From Marinobacter sp. ANT_B65 (GTDB lineage: Bacteria > Pseudomonadota > Gammaproteobacteria > Pseudomonadales > Oleiphilaceae), in NCBI RefSeq assembly GCF_002407605.1, contig NZ_NXGV01000004.1, positions 1 through 64,000 on the forward strand: a stretch of 64,000 bases of DNA. The letters are read 5' to 3'. Below are positions 1-9,140 of this stretch, in pieces. The notes under the pieces were generated by a model. That model saw only the letters and a program-made list of their open reading frames with translations, was not told the origin of the DNA and made no database searches. Every line of letters begins with the position of its first letter. Position 1 is the first letter of the stretch. Position numbers and translations under genes: made by a program.

Positions 1-116
1 ACTCACCCGTCCGCCGCTCGACGCCTGGTAGCAAGCTACCATCGTTTCCGCTCGACTTGCATGTGTTAAGCCTGCCGCCAGCGTTCAATCTGAGCCATGA
101 TCAAACTCTTCAGTTT
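1..116 (-). rRNA. rrs: 16S ribosomal RNA, 5' end only (partial)
   Basis: Read on the minus strand from 116, the sequence opens with AAACTGAAGAGTTTGATCAT and continues into the universal 27F primer region, then GCTGGCGGCAGGCTTAACAC and the GCGGACGGGTGAGT segment at the window edge. Only the first 116 nt are present; the gene runs off the left side. The variable loop just before the edge (GATGGTAGCTTGCTACCAGG) is a short hairpin that resembles Marinobacter 16S sequences as I remember them. The exact mature 5' end is set by analogy with E. coli and could be off by a few bases. Confidence 0.97.
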
Positions 117-245
117 AAATCATACAAGAATCCGAAGATTCTTAATTCTTGCTCAAGACAAAACTCAATTTTCGACGAGTCGCTTGCCTTGGTATTTCTT
201 GTCGAAATACTCCAGCCAGCGCCCACACGAATTACTTGGTCAATT

Positions 246-257
246 TGTTAAAGAGCG
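246..257 (-). promoter_or_regulatory. boxA antitermination element of the rrn leader
   Basis: The minus strand reads CGCTCTTTAACA here, followed by AATTG. This is close to the boxA consensus of rRNA leaders (TGCTCTTTAACA), the RNA site bound by NusB-S10 so that rRNA transcription resists Rho. It lies about 130 nt upstream of the 16S 5' end and downstream of both rrn promoters, which is the expected place. Confidence 0.85.
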
Positions 258-286
258 TTTGAGCCGTTGCTCAATCAAGGAGGCGT

Positions 287-314
287 ATTCTACATTGAAT
301 GCCGACCCTGTCAA
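287..314 (-). promoter_or_regulatory. rrn promoter, proximal (P2-like)
   Basis: On the minus strand TTGACA (314-309) and TAGAAT (292-287) are separated by 16 bp, followed by a GC-rich discriminator (ACGCCTCC). A 16-bp spacer and GC-rich discriminator are typical of stringently controlled rRNA promoters. Transcription would start near 280, giving a leader of roughly 165 nt that includes boxA. Confidence 0.8.
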
Positions 315-418
315 CTGTTATTTTGAAGAACTTTAAAAGCTATTTCTTCAATACTTTCAAACAGTTATTTCTCTCAAAACACTCCGCTGTTCCGGTGTGT
401 CCCTCAAGCGAGATGCGC

Positions 419-446
419 ATTCTACAGACCCACACAGATCTGTCAA
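419..446 (-). promoter_or_regulatory. rrn promoter, distal (P1-like) with AT-rich upstream tract
   Basis: On the minus strand TTGACA (446-441) and TAGAAT (424-419) are 16 bp apart, an exact repeat of the architecture of the proximal promoter. The discriminator begins GCGCATC. The 30 bp upstream of the -35 box (about 455-483) are very A/T-rich and could act as an UP element. The promoter lies within 40 bp of the tyrS stop codon. Confidence 0.8.
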
Positions 447-484
447 CGGCCATCTCGAAAAAACTCAAAATAACCTTAAATTGG

Positions 485-1687
485 TTACGCAATGATCAGA
501 ATACGGGCTATTTTCTTCTTCCCGGCCTGGATTACGCAACTATCACCCTCTACAAACGCGCGATCGCCCTCAAACTTCTGGCCATCCACGAAAACAGCAC
601 CCCGCCCGAGAACATCTCTCGCTGCTGCTCCATTCTTAACAAGACCTGCAAGCCGCAACACCGAGGCCATCAAAACCTCTGACTGACCATCCAGCGAAAC
701 CTCAACCAATGGAACATTCTCCGGAATCTCTCCGAGCGCAACCCGATTGCCCGCAGACTTATGAGCCGTTTTCGCAGCATCCTCATCATGAAACCGGGCG
801 ATGATCTCCTCTGCCAAAAGCTTTTTATAATCCTGAGGGTTAGCTCCGGCATTCACCGCGCCCCTGAACTCATCTACCTCTGCAAGGGGACGGAAGCTCA
901 ATAGCTCAAAATAACGCCACAACAATTCATCTGGCACAGACAGGAGCTTGGTATACATTTCACCAGGGGAATCATTGACACCAATATAGTTACCCAAAGA
1001 TTTGGACATCTTCTGTACGCCATCCAAACCCTCAAGGATCGGCATCGTGAGCACCGCCTGAGGGCGCTGACCATAATGCTTCTGCAGAATACGCCCCATC
1101 AGAAGATTGAACTTCTGGTCTGTACCCCCCAACTCAACATCAGCCTCCAGCGCCACTGAGTCGTAACCCTGTATCAAAGGATACAGAAACTCATGAATAG
1201 CAATCGGCTGTTCGGAGCTGTACCGTTTAGTAAAGTCATCCCGCTCCAGCATCCTTGCGACCGTATACTGACCGGCCAGACGAATCATGTCCGCCGCTGT
1301 CATTTTCCCCATCCATTCAGAATTGAAAACAACCCGCGTTTTTTCTCGGTCCAGAATCTTGAAGACCTGCTCTTTATAGGTAACCGCATTCTGCGCCACC
1401 TGCTCATCCGTCAGCGGCGGCCGGGTAGCACTCTTACCAGAGGGATCACCGATTTTCCCGGTAAAATCGCCGATCAGAAAAATCACCTCATGACCAAGAT
1501 CCTGAAACTGACGCAACTTGTTAATGAGAACAGTGTGCCCAAGATGGAGGTCGGGAGCAGTCGGATCGAAACCCGCCTTAATCCGGAGAGGACGACCTTC
1601 CTTCAGTTTTGCTATCAGATCGCCTTCCGGAATCAGCTCGTCTGCGCCTCGCTTGATAATAGCCAGGACTTCATCAATAGATGCCAT
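485..1687 (-). CDS. tyrS: Tyrosyl-tRNA synthetase (TyrZ-type)
   Basis: Class I aminoacyl-tRNA synthetase that activates tyrosine with ATP and charges tRNA-Tyr in the cytoplasm. At 400 residues it has family length. The HIGH-type motif reads HLGH at residues 48-51 and the second signature KMSKS at 226-230. The KMSKS form marks the TyrZ clade rather than the E. coli-like TyrS clade, which has KFGKS/T. A C-terminal S4-like RNA-binding domain occupies roughly residues 340-400. The ATG start matches the conserved N-terminus. It is transcribed toward the rRNA operon, and the pairing with the divergent M23 peptidase, anmK and erpA is the order I know from Pseudomonas. No terminator is visible before the rrn promoters, so read-through into rrn is possible. 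Confidence 0.97.
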   Translation of the reverse strand: MASIDEVLAIIKRGADELIPEGDLIAKLKEGRPLRIKAGFDPTAPDLHLGHTVLINKLRQFQDLGHEVIFLIGDFTGKIGDPSGKSATRPPLTDEQVAQNAVTYKEQVFKILDREKTRVVFNSEWMGKMTAADMIRLAGQYTVARMLERDDFTKRYSSEQPIAIHEFLYPLIQGYDSVALEADVELGGTDQKFNLLMGRILQKHYGQRPQAVLTMPILEGLDGVQKMSKSLGNYIGVNDSPGEMYTKLLSVPDELLWRYFELLSFRPLAEVDEFRGAVNAGANPQDYKKLLAEEIIARFHDEDAAKTAHKSAGNRVALGEIPENVPLVEVSLDGQSEVLMASVLRLAGLVKNGAAARDVLGRGAVFVDGQKFEGDRAFVEGDSCVIQAGKKKIARILIIA

Positions 1688-1823
1688 GAATTACCCGTCC
1701 CCAGTCAGTTTCACAAAATTATCTGTTACAGACCTCTACAAAAGAAATCTGTGAGTTACCCGGCGCCCTGCTAATGTGTAGGTGTTCAGTTTTTAAACAA
1801 AACCTGACAGACAGAGCTGGCGC

Positions 1824-1832
1824 ATTATATCA
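1824..1832 (-). promoter_or_regulatory. Probable extended -10 promoter of tyrS
   Basis: The minus strand reads TGATATAAT, an extended -10 element (TGnTATAAT). No good -35 hexamer is seen at 16-18 bp, which extended -10 promoters can tolerate. Start would be near 1817, giving a leader of about 130 nt before the tyrS ATG. I see no obvious T-box or riboswitch in that leader. Confidence 0.5.
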
Positions 1833-1980
1833 ACGACGCCGCAAGAAATCCGGCGGGCAATACAACAACCGTAATGTTCTGTGCTGTTCCACATGCTTTT
1901 AATACGGTAATCTGTCGTTTCATACCTGAACAACAGCTTTAATTAGGTAGCTCAACCTGCCGGAATACCGATTAAAACGG

Positions 1981-3375
1981 ATGCGATACGTGCTGAAAAT
2001 GTTCCCCAAAATCCATATTACTATTGCCGCTGCTGCAACCATTGTAGTGACCGCCGCTCTGTTGATGAGCCCCAGCTCAGATGTTGAGGCAAACCGGATG
2101 TCCTACTCTATAGACCTGGAGCAGGGAAACGCATCGGAGATCATCTCGAATGCAACGCCGCAAGAACCCGCTGCAACTGGAGAGCGAATTATTACCGTTG
2201 CCGCCAGCCAGGCAGACGCTATCCCGAAAACGGAGAACCCGGCTAAGAATGAGGCAAAACCACGCATAGCATGGCAAACATTCGACATAAAGCCTGGCGA
2301 CACCCTGTCTTCCCTCTTCAAAAAAGCCGGCTTCAATGATGGGATCATGCTCTCCGTTATCCATGGCGAGGGCGAAGCCGATAAACTGCAACACCTTTAC
2401 GCAGGAGAAACAATCCGGTTTGCCACGGACAGCCAGGGCGAGCTTGTTGCTATCGAGCTCCAGCGCAGTTTGTTGGAATCATTAAAGATAGTGAAGCAGG
2501 ACGGGTCGTTTGAAGGCGAAACGAAAATGCGTGAGCCTCAGTCCAGACCTGCATTTGCTTCAGGTACAATTGATGGTTCGCTTTATCTCGCTGCCCGCGA
2601 AGCTGGACTTAACGATCGCCTGACGATGGAGCTTGCCGGGATTTTCGGTTGGGATATCGATTTTGTCTACGACGTCCGCAAAGGCGATCAGTTTGAAGTG
2701 GTCTATGAAGAGTTATACCTGGACGGGGAAAAGTTCAGTACTGGCCGTATCCTGTCAGCCCGCTTTATAAACCGCGGCAAGGAAAACATCGCTCTTCGTT
2801 ATACCGACAGCAAGGGCAACACTGATTACTACACCCCGGACGGAAAAAGTATGCGCAAAGCTTTCTTGCGCACACCTATAAACGCCAGGGTATCTTCAGC
2901 ATTTAACCTTCAGCGCCGCCACCCTGTGCTTGATGTTGTTCGCCCTCACGAAGGTACGGACTATGCCGCCCCCCCAGGCACCCCAATCAAAGCTGCAGGT
3001 AATGGGCGGGTGCAGTTTGCTGGCTGGAAAGGCGGGTATGGCCGCACAGTCATCCTGAAGCACGGCGATAATATAACAACCCTCTATGCGCACATGAGCC
3101 GAATAGGCAAGAACATGAAAAACGGGTTGCGCGTCAAACAAGGCGACACCCTCGGCTATGTTGGCTCGTCCGGCATGGTCACCGGCCCTCACCTGCACTA
3201 TGAGTTCCGGGTCAACGGCTCTCCACGCAACTCCAGAACTGTGAAGCTCCCGGACGCCCAGCCTGTTCCGGCATCTGAACTGGCACGGTTCAAGAAGATT
3301 ACCGGGCAGCAAGTTGCACAGTTTGAAGCATTCAGAAGCAACTATCAGCACCTTGCTTTGGCCTCGGAAGACTAA
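1981..3375 (+). CDS. mepM: Membrane-anchored M23 murein DD-endopeptidase, MepM-like
   Basis: Zinc metallopeptidase expected to cut peptide cross-bridges of peptidoglycan in the periplasm, letting new strands be inserted. Residues 11-30 form a single N-terminal membrane segment. A LysM/OapA-like domain follows at about 98-150 (KPGDTLSSLF). The M23 (LytM) domain covers about 300-415, with metal ligands H323 and D327 (HEGTD) and H406 in the HLHYE motif (H404/H406), plus H371. All catalytic residues are present, so this is an active enzyme rather than an EnvC/NlpD-type activator. The next gene, anmK, starts 5 bp downstream, so the two form an operon that links wall cutting to muropeptide recycling. 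An internal ATG at 1999 is an alternative start. Confidence 0.93.
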   Translation: MRYVLKMFPKIHITIAAAATIVVTAALLMSPSSDVEANRMSYSIDLEQGNASEIISNATPQEPAATGERIITVAASQADAIPKTENPAKNEAKPRIAWQTFDIKPGDTLSSLFKKAGFNDGIMLSVIHGEGEADKLQHLYAGETIRFATDSQGELVAIELQRSLLESLKIVKQDGSFEGETKMREPQSRPAFASGTIDGSLYLAAREAGLNDRLTMELAGIFGWDIDFVYDVRKGDQFEVVYEELYLDGEKFSTGRILSARFINRGKENIALRYTDSKGNTDYYTPDGKSMRKAFLRTPINARVSSAFNLQRRHPVLDVVRPHEGTDYAAPPGTPIKAAGNGRVQFAGWKGGYGRTVILKHGDNITTLYAHMSRIGKNMKNGLRVKQGDTLGYVGSSGMVTGPHLHYEFRVNGSPRNSRTVKLPDAQPVPASELARFKKITGQQVAQFEAFRSNYQHLALASED

Positions 3376-3380
3376 ACTCC

Positions 3381-4478
3381 GTGGATACCTGGATAGGACT
3401 TATGTCCGGCACCAGCATGGACGGCATTGACGCCGTGCTGGTGTCCTTTCAGGACAATACTCTCTGCATCCACGAAACATTCTCCAAGCCATACCCCGAA
3501 GAACTGCGCCAACGGTTGTTACTTGCAAGCCAGAATCACGCAACCCCAGACGAAGTTGGCGAACTGGACACGCTGACAGGCGTGCTGTTTGCAGAGACAG
3601 CAGAACAGCTTATTTACAACTGTAGCCTGGACCACTCTTCAATTCGTGCAATCGGCAGCCACGGCCAGACACTACGTCATCAGCCCTCAGGCCCGAGCCA
3701 CTTTTCTCTTCAGGTAGGCAATCCCTCCATCATTGCGGAAAAAACCGGCATCACAACCATAGGTGATTTTCGTAGTCGGGACATGGCTGCAGGTGGGCAA
3801 GGAGCCCCACTGGTTCCCGCCTTCCACAAGCATTTCTTTGGCTCTGGAAGCGAAGACCGGTGCATTCTGAACCTTGGTGGAATCGCAAATATAACCTGGA
3901 TTCCATCCAGCTCCGGCCGCCCTGTAACAGGATTCGATACGGGACCGGCAAATGCCCTGATTGATGCCTGGTGTCATGACCAGACCGGACGACTCTATGA
4001 TGAAGATGGCCGATGGGCCCAGGAAGGCATTGTCCAGCAGGCACTACTTACCGACATGCTGTCGGACGCTTACTTCGAGCGTCCGGCACCCAAAAGCACA
4101 GGCAAAGAGAAGTTCAATCTCGACTGGATTAAAACCGTGGTAAAACGACATGGTGAAATCCGGCCAGAAGACGTGCAACGCACACTGCTACAACTGACAG
4201 TAATAACGGCAGTCCGGCAAATGCCGCAGTCTCCGGCCATGGCTGTTTATGCCTGCGGGGGAGGGACACGAAACCGGCTACTGATGAAAGAACTGGCTTT
4301 GGCGCTCAGCCCTGTCCGTTTACTCGATACCGCAGAACTGGGGCTTGATCCCCAATGGGTAGAGCCAACGGCGTTTGCATGGCTGGCCAGGCAAACAATG
4401 GAAGGCAAGCCGGGAAATCTGCCAGAGGTAACCGGAGCAAAAGGGCCCCGTATACTTGGCGCGATATACCCGGCCTGA
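3381..4478 (+). CDS. anmK: Anhydro-N-acetylmuramic acid kinase
   Basis: Cytoplasmic kinase that opens and phosphorylates 1,6-anhydro-MurNAc to MurNAc-6-phosphate during recycling of cell-wall fragments. At 365 residues it has normal length. The N-terminal phosphate-binding motif GLMSGTSMDGIDAVL, the GSHGQTLRH segment and the GFDTGPANALIDAW motif are the family signatures and are intact. The start is GTG at 3381, directly after the endopeptidase stop. Co-transcription with the MepM-like gene fits a murein turnover role. The gene ends facing erpA, with only 42 bp between the stops. Confidence 0.96.
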   Translation: MDTWIGLMSGTSMDGIDAVLVSFQDNTLCIHETFSKPYPEELRQRLLLASQNHATPDEVGELDTLTGVLFAETAEQLIYNCSLDHSSIRAIGSHGQTLRHQPSGPSHFSLQVGNPSIIAEKTGITTIGDFRSRDMAAGGQGAPLVPAFHKHFFGSGSEDRCILNLGGIANITWIPSSSGRPVTGFDTGPANALIDAWCHDQTGRLYDEDGRWAQEGIVQQALLTDMLSDAYFERPAPKSTGKEKFNLDWIKTVVKRHGEIRPEDVQRTLLQLTVITAVRQMPQSPAMAVYACGGGTRNRLLMKELALALSPVRLLDTAELGLDPQWVEPTAFAWLARQTMEGKPGNLPEVTGAKGPRILGAIYPA

Positions 4479-4520
4479 GCCAGCAACGTCTTTCTGAGCG
4501 ACCGGTGCTTTCAATAGTTC

Positions 4521-4874
4521 TCAGATAGTAAATGAACTTCCACAGCCGCAAGTAGAGCTGGCATTCGGATTCTGCACCACAAACTGAGAACCCTGGAGAC
4601 CTTCCTGATAATCAATGGTGGCACCCACAAGATACTGGTAACTCATAGGGTCTACCAAAAGAACGGCTCCATCCCGCTCCACAACCGTGTCTTCTTCATC
4701 CTGACTCTCATCGAATGAGAACCCATACTGAAATCCGGAACAGCCACCACCTGTGACGAACACGCGAAGCCTGAGTTCGGGATTCCCCTCTTCCTCAATC
4801 AATTCGCGTACTTTGCCGGCCGCACTGTCGCTTAAGAACAGTGGTACTGCCATTTGCTGCTGAACTACACTCAA
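4521..4874 (-). CDS. erpA: Iron-sulfur cluster insertion protein ErpA (TTG start)
   Basis: A-type carrier that receives Fe-S clusters and delivers them to apoproteins such as the isoprenoid enzymes IspG/IspH. The three cluster-binding cysteines are present: C45 in GGGCSGF, and C109 and C111 in [10 protein letters not shown] place the start at a TTG codon at 4874 because GGAGG lies 5 nt upstream, giving 117 residues, the normal length. The longer frame from 4937 adds unrelated residues, and an ATG at 4853 lacks such a site. It is downstream of the bactofilin gene on the same strand and converges with anmK. Confidence 0.93.
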   Translation of the reverse strand: MSVVQQQMAVPLFLSDSAAGKVRELIEEEGNPELRLRVFVTGGGCSGFQYGFSFDESQDEEDTVVERDGAVLLVDPMSYQYLVGATIDYQEGLQGSQFVVQNPNASSTCGCGSSFTI

Positions 4875-4937
4875 GTTCGCCTCCGGATTACCTGATACAA
4901 CTATGGGGATTATGGTATTCCTGAGTAAAACAATCAA

Positions 4938-5417
4938 CTATTCAGATTTTCCACCAGCATGCTCCGCCAGTTCGCTGACGTCATCATCAAGCCTGGCACC
5001 GCCGGAGTTGGCGGCTGGTGTTTTATCCTGCGTCAGCAGTCCGGAAGGCTCACGCTGATGGACAAGATTGCCGTTTACCGACGCTCCCATGGCCATCTGG
5101 ATAAGATTGTAGTACACGCTTCCGTTGACAGCGGCCTTCTCCGCCAGCTCCAGATGAGCAGACGCATAGACATCGCCATGGACCGTACCATTGATAATCA
5201 CGTGAGGCGCAGAAATGTCGCCGGTAATCTCCCCCACCTCCGACACGCGCAAGACCGCATCACTGCCGTCCTCGGCTAATACCTTGCCACGAATATGGCC
5301 ATCAACATGCAAGCCGCCAGAGAAATGCACATCACCTTCGATGGTCGTTCGTGACGAAATCAAAGTGTCAAAGTTCCCAGTTGGCCGGCGGGGCTTCTGT
5401 TTTTTCTTGCCTAGCAT
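4938..5417 (-). CDS. Bactofilin family cytoskeletal protein
   Basis: A 159-residue polymer-forming protein (DUF583). The middle part, about residues 18-120, is a right-handed beta-helix with repeats such as VHFSGGLHVDGHIRG and VIINGTVHGDVYASAHLEL. The N-terminus is short and basic (MLGKKKQKPRR), and the tail is flexible and acidic. Bactofilins form nucleotide-free filaments at the membrane, often placing cell-wall enzymes. The neighbouring DUF6776-like membrane gene ends 2 bp before this start, so the two are surely co-transcribed and may work together. Which process it scaffolds here cannot be told from sequence. Confidence 0.9.
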   Translation of the reverse strand: MLGKKKQKPRRPTGNFDTLISSRTTIEGDVHFSGGLHVDGHIRGKVLAEDGSDAVLRVSEVGEITGDISAPHVIINGTVHGDVYASAHLELAEKAAVNGSVYYNLIQMAMGASVNGNLVHQREPSGLLTQDKTPAANSGGARLDDDVSELAEHAGGKSE

Positions 5418-5419
5418 TT

Positions 5420-6166
5420 CTAGTTCTCCGTTAAATCGTCCCAGTTGAATGTGCGTTCAGCCTGCGAGGATTTGCGCCCTTCAGCCTGAGCAACCACTTG
5501 TACTTCAAGTGGTTCGAAATCATCAGGCAGCGCCAGTCTGCCTTCCACGTCCTGAAAGTACCGAAACCGGAATTTCACGCCAAGATCCTGAATTTCCTGC
5601 GACAAATCGCGCAGCGCAATAACTTCCTTCTTGTCGTCACGCATGCCAATTATGTTAACGGCCACGACGCCCGAAATATAACTCTTGTTATTGCCTACCT
5701 GCGTCAGCACCAACTTGAAACTGTAAACGCCGGACTGGCGATCGCTGGCCAGCGAAAAGCGGTCCACCTGCAATCCCTTGCTTGTCTCTGATGGAGCCAT
5801 AATATTTTTGTAGAAAGTCAGGTCAGATTGCAGGGCGCTGACACGGGTCTCCAGATCCACTATGGTTTTCCGGGCCTGTTTCAGCGCCTGTTCATCCATT
5901 AACTGGCCTCGTTCGAGATTGACCAATTGCTGTAGTGCCTCACTATGGCTGGCTTCCAGCGCAGTGATCTTATCCTCCAGCCGCTCACTGGATTCTTCAG
6001 CACTGGTGAAACGATAACCGCCCTGCACCACGCCAACTGCATAACCAACCACTGCAGCCACTAATGTAAACACCAACAGAATCAACGACCGTCTCAGCCG
6101 GTACCCCGGCCGGTGGCGGATAACCACATACTCCTCCGCCGGTTTACGCTGTTCGCTCACTAGCAT
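5420..6166 (-). CDS. DUF6776-like single-pass membrane protein with coiled coil
   Basis: A 248-residue protein of unknown function. A basic N-terminus (RHRPGYRLRRS) precedes one membrane segment at about 26-47. A predicted coiled coil follows at roughly 58-115 (heptad-like stretches SSERLEDKITALEAS and ARKTIVDLETRVSALQSDL), then a beta-rich periplasmic domain to the C-terminus. It lies in an argC-this gene-bactofilin run with gaps of only 2-3 bp. The coupling to the bactofilin suggests that it is a membrane partner for that filament. That role is inference; the family name is my best recognition. Confidence 0.8.
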   Translation of the reverse strand: MLVSEQRKPAEEYVVIRHRPGYRLRRSLILLVFTLVAAVVGYAVGVVQGGYRFTSAEESSERLEDKITALEASHSEALQQLVNLERGQLMDEQALKQARKTIVDLETRVSALQSDLTFYKNIMAPSETSKGLQVDRFSLASDRQSGVYSFKLVLTQVGNNKSYISGVVAVNIIGMRDDKKEVIALRDLSQEIQDLGVKFRFRYFQDVEGRLALPDDFEPLEVQVVAQAEGRKSSQAERTFNWDDLTEN

Positions 6167-6169
6167 TCC

Positions 6170-7207
6170 TCAGGGCAGTAATGCAGGCGCGTCAAGACCC
6201 TGCGTTTCTTTGAGACCAAGCATTATGTTCATATTCTGAACAGCCTGACCCGCAGCACCTTTAACCAGGTTATCTATAACAGACGAAATGATAACAATGT
6301 TGCTCTGCTCCTGCCGGTGCAGCGCCATACGACACAGATTCGCTCCCCGCACACTGCGGGTTTCCGGATGGCTGCCGAAAGGCATCACATCAACAAACGG
6401 CTCATCCCGATACCGTTCTTCGTACAGCAGTTGCAGGCGATCAAAATCAGCCGGGTTCTTCAACTCCGCATATAGCGTTGCCTCTATGCCCCGAACCATC
6501 GGCACAAGGTGCGGTACAAAGGTTACACCGGTTGCAGTGCCGGCGGCGGCAGACAAGCCCTGCCGGATTTCCGGTAAGTGGCGATGACCCGATGCACCGT
6601 AGGCCTTGAAGCTTTCGCTGACCTCACCGTACAGCATGCCGATCTTGGCCTGCCGGCCACCGCCACTGGCACCGGATTTTGCGTCGGCAATCAACCGGGA
6701 CGGATCTACAAGCCCTTTTTCCAGCAAAGGCAAAAAGCCAAGCTGGACTGCCGTCGGGTAACATCCAGGATTGGCAACCAACTGAGCCCTGGCAATCTCA
6801 TCCCGCACAACTTCCGGTAATCCGTATACTGCCTTTTCAGCCCATTCGGGGGATTCGTGTGGCATTCCGTACCATTCGGACCACACATTAAGGTCCTTCA
6901 GACGGAAATCTGCAGAGAGGTCAATTACCCGGACACCGGATGCCATAAGCTCGGGGATCATACGCATGGCAACGCCATGGGGCGTCGCAAAAAACACCAG
7001 GTCACACTGCGCCAGAACACTGGGATCAGGCTCTGAAAATGCCAGGTCGAAATGCCCGCGGAGATTCGGGTACATTTCGGCCACGGGCATCCCTGCCTCT
7101 GACCGGGAGGTAATACAACTCACCGTAACTTCAGGGTGAACGGCGAGAATTCTGAGCAGCTCGACGCCGGTATACCCGGTGCCGCCAACGATACCTACTT
7201 TAATCAA
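6170..7207 (-). CDS. argC: N-acetyl-gamma-glutamyl-phosphate reductase
   Basis: Third step of arginine synthesis: NADPH-dependent reduction of N-acetylglutamyl phosphate to the semialdehyde. The nucleotide-binding glycine motif [10 protein letters not shown] sits at residues 5-14 and the catalytic cysteine is C149 in ANPGCYPT. I set the start at a TTG codon at 7207 with GGAGAG just upstream, giving 345 residues that begin MIKVGIVGG, as in relatives. A longer frame to 7273 would add a non-conserved 22-residue head. It is the first gene of the argC-DUF6776-bactofilin-erpA run and diverges from the chloride channel gene. Confidence 0.96.
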   Translation of the reverse strand: MIKVGIVGGTGYTGVELLRILAVHPEVTVSCITSRSEAGMPVAEMYPNLRGHFDLAFSEPDPSVLAQCDLVFFATPHGVAMRMIPELMASGVRVIDLSADFRLKDLNVWSEWYGMPHESPEWAEKAVYGLPEVVRDEIARAQLVANPGCYPTAVQLGFLPLLEKGLVDPSRLIADAKSGASGGGRQAKIGMLYGEVSESFKAYGASGHRHLPEIRQGLSAAAGTATGVTFVPHLVPMVRGIEATLYAELKNPADFDRLQLLYEERYRDEPFVDVMPFGSHPETRSVRGANLCRMALHRQEQSNIVIISSVIDNLVKGAAGQAVQNMNIMLGLKETQGLDAPALLP

Positions 7208-7361
7208 CTTACTCTCCAGCGACGTCGTATCAGGACTTGGAAGTGAATCTCTTATACTATCATGATAAACCAACGACTTATTGCAGCTTGCAGGACGACG
7301 GTTACAATGTTGTCAGAAACCCTCTGGCAGGCCACCCTCTTGTTCCGGAACACCGGCATCC

Positions 7362-9137
7362 ATGAATAAATTCTGGCATAAGATTGGCGAAAAACTGATC
7401 ACGGCATTCCCGCCAAGATTCTCCGGCGTAGATTCATTACCTCAACTGGCCATCCTCGGTCTGCTATCGGGGCTGGTTACCGGTGCAGTCATTCTGATTT
7501 TCAGGCTGGCCATCGAGTGGCCCCTGGAACACTTTCTGCCAGGCGAGGGGTCAGAAGCATTTGAGAGTCTGGACATTCTTACCCGGGGGCTGCTCCCCCT
7601 GGCGGGGGCTCTTGGCCTCGGTCTGTTACTTCACCGTCTGGCAACTCAGGACCGGAAGGTAGGGGTTGCTCACGTCATGGAGCGCCTGAACTACCACCAG
7701 GGTTACATCACTATGAGAAGCGCTGTTATCCAATTCATTTTGGGCGTAACAACCGTCGTCACAGGACAATCCGCAGGCCGTGAAGGGCCGGCCGTGCATT
7801 TGGGAGCTGCGTTTTCGAGTTTGATGGGGCAGTGGATGCGGCTACCAAACAACAGCATCCGCACGCTGGTTGCCTGTGGATGCGCTGCAGCCATTTCCGC
7901 ATCATTCAACACGCCGATTTCCGGAGTTATTTTTGCCATGGAAGTGGTGATGATGGAATATACCATTGCAGGCTTCACCCCCATCATTCTTGCAGCTGTC
8001 AGTGCTGCTATCGTAACCCAGGTCGTATACGGCACAGAGCCAGCGTTCAGCGTTCCGGCCCTGACAATGAACTCGCTGCTGGAGATACCCTGGATTCTGG
8101 TTATTGCCATCGTTATTGGTATCGCTGCAGCGCTTTTCATCCGCCTGGTCGATTCCATGGGACGCTTCAATGACCGCCCCATTTTCCTCCGCGTGATTAT
8201 TGCCGGCGTTCTGATGGTTCCTGCCGCGATACTGGTGCCTCAGACCATGGGAATTGGCTACGACACGGTCAATGAAACCATAAACGGCGAGCTCGGCTTC
8301 TGGCTGTTACTGAGCGCGGGAGCGGCCAAACTTGTGATCACAGCCCTGACTGTAGGGTTGGGTATGCCAAGCAGCATTATCGGTCCAACACTGTTCATGG
8401 GCGCCACCCTTGGTGGAGCCATGGGACTGATAGGCGCCGAGATCATACCCGAGCATGCGTCATCTGTGGGTTTTTACGCCATGCTCGGGATGGGCGCCAT
8501 GATGGGCGCAGTGCTGCAAGCGCCGCTGGCTGCGCTCATGGCGCTGATGGAGCTGACCCGGAATCCACACATCATTCTCCCGGGCATGCTTATTATCACT
8601 ACATCCACCCTCATCACGAGCGAGGCATTTGGACAAAAGTCCCTGTTCCTTACGGTTTTGAAAAGCCAGGGTCTGAGCTATCAAAGTTCACCGGTTATTC
8701 AGGCCCTGCGCCGGGTATCCGTGGCCGCGATCATGGACAAAAGCATTCTGCGCATCGAAAGGCACCTGACAACCGAGGAGGCCCGGAAGGCCCTGAAAGC
8801 GGAGCCTAAGTGGCTGGTGGTAGAGGGCAGCAACGGGCCAACCTCCCTGTTACCCGCAGTCGATCTGGCGCGGTATCTGGAAGACCACGGCGAAGTGGCT
8901 GCAGAGAACGATGCTGAACAGCCAAAATCCATTGATCTGATGGATATCCCGGCTAACCGTCGTGATATTGCACCCGTGCAATATCAGGCCACGCTCGAAG
9001 AAGCCCTGCAGGAATTCGAAACGACAAGCGCCGAAGCTCTGTATGTACAACGCCATGTGGCGCCAATGATTCAACGGATTTATGGTGTCGTGCTTAAATC
9101 CGATATCGAAAGTTATTACCAATATCGACGGAGCTGA
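7362..9137 (+). CDS. ClC family chloride channel/transporter with CBS domains
   Basis: An integral membrane anion channel or Cl-/H+ exchanger of 591 residues. About ten hydrophobic helices fill residues 25-450. The gating glutamate is E141 in SAGREGPAVHLG. Further ClC signatures are NTPISGVIFAMEVVMMEY and PSSIIGPTLFMGA. The region where E. coli ClcA has GSGIP reads KVGVAHVMERL, so the first selectivity motif is not canonical, as in some CBS-bearing bacterial ClCs. The C-terminal 130 residues look like a CBS pair (AAIMDKSILRIERHL...), which would give nucleotide regulation. I take the ATG at 7362; an upstream in-frame start at 7281 would add 27 residues that do not look conserved. hemJ starts 3 bp after the stop. 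Confidence 0.9.
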   Translation: MNKFWHKIGEKLITAFPPRFSGVDSLPQLAILGLLSGLVTGAVILIFRLAIEWPLEHFLPGEGSEAFESLDILTRGLLPLAGALGLGLLLHRLATQDRKVGVAHVMERLNYHQGYITMRSAVIQFILGVTTVVTGQSAGREGPAVHLGAAFSSLMGQWMRLPNNSIRTLVACGCAAAISASFNTPISGVIFAMEVVMMEYTIAGFTPIILAAVSAAIVTQVVYGTEPAFSVPALTMNSLLEIPWILVIAIVIGIAAALFIRLVDSMGRFNDRPIFLRVIIAGVLMVPAAILVPQTMGIGYDTVNETINGELGFWLLLSAGAAKLVITALTVGLGMPSSIIGPTLFMGATLGGAMGLIGAEIIPEHASSVGFYAMLGMGAMMGAVLQAPLAALMALMELTRNPHIILPGMLIITTSTLITSEAFGQKSLFLTVLKSQGLSYQSSPVIQALRRVSVAAIMDKSILRIERHLTTEEARKALKAEPKWLVVEGSNGPTSLLPAVDLARYLEDHGEVAAENDAEQPKSIDLMDIPANRRDIAPVQYQATLEEALQEFETTSAEALYVQRHVAPMIQRIYGVVLKSDIESYYQYRRS

Positions 9138-9140
9138 TCA

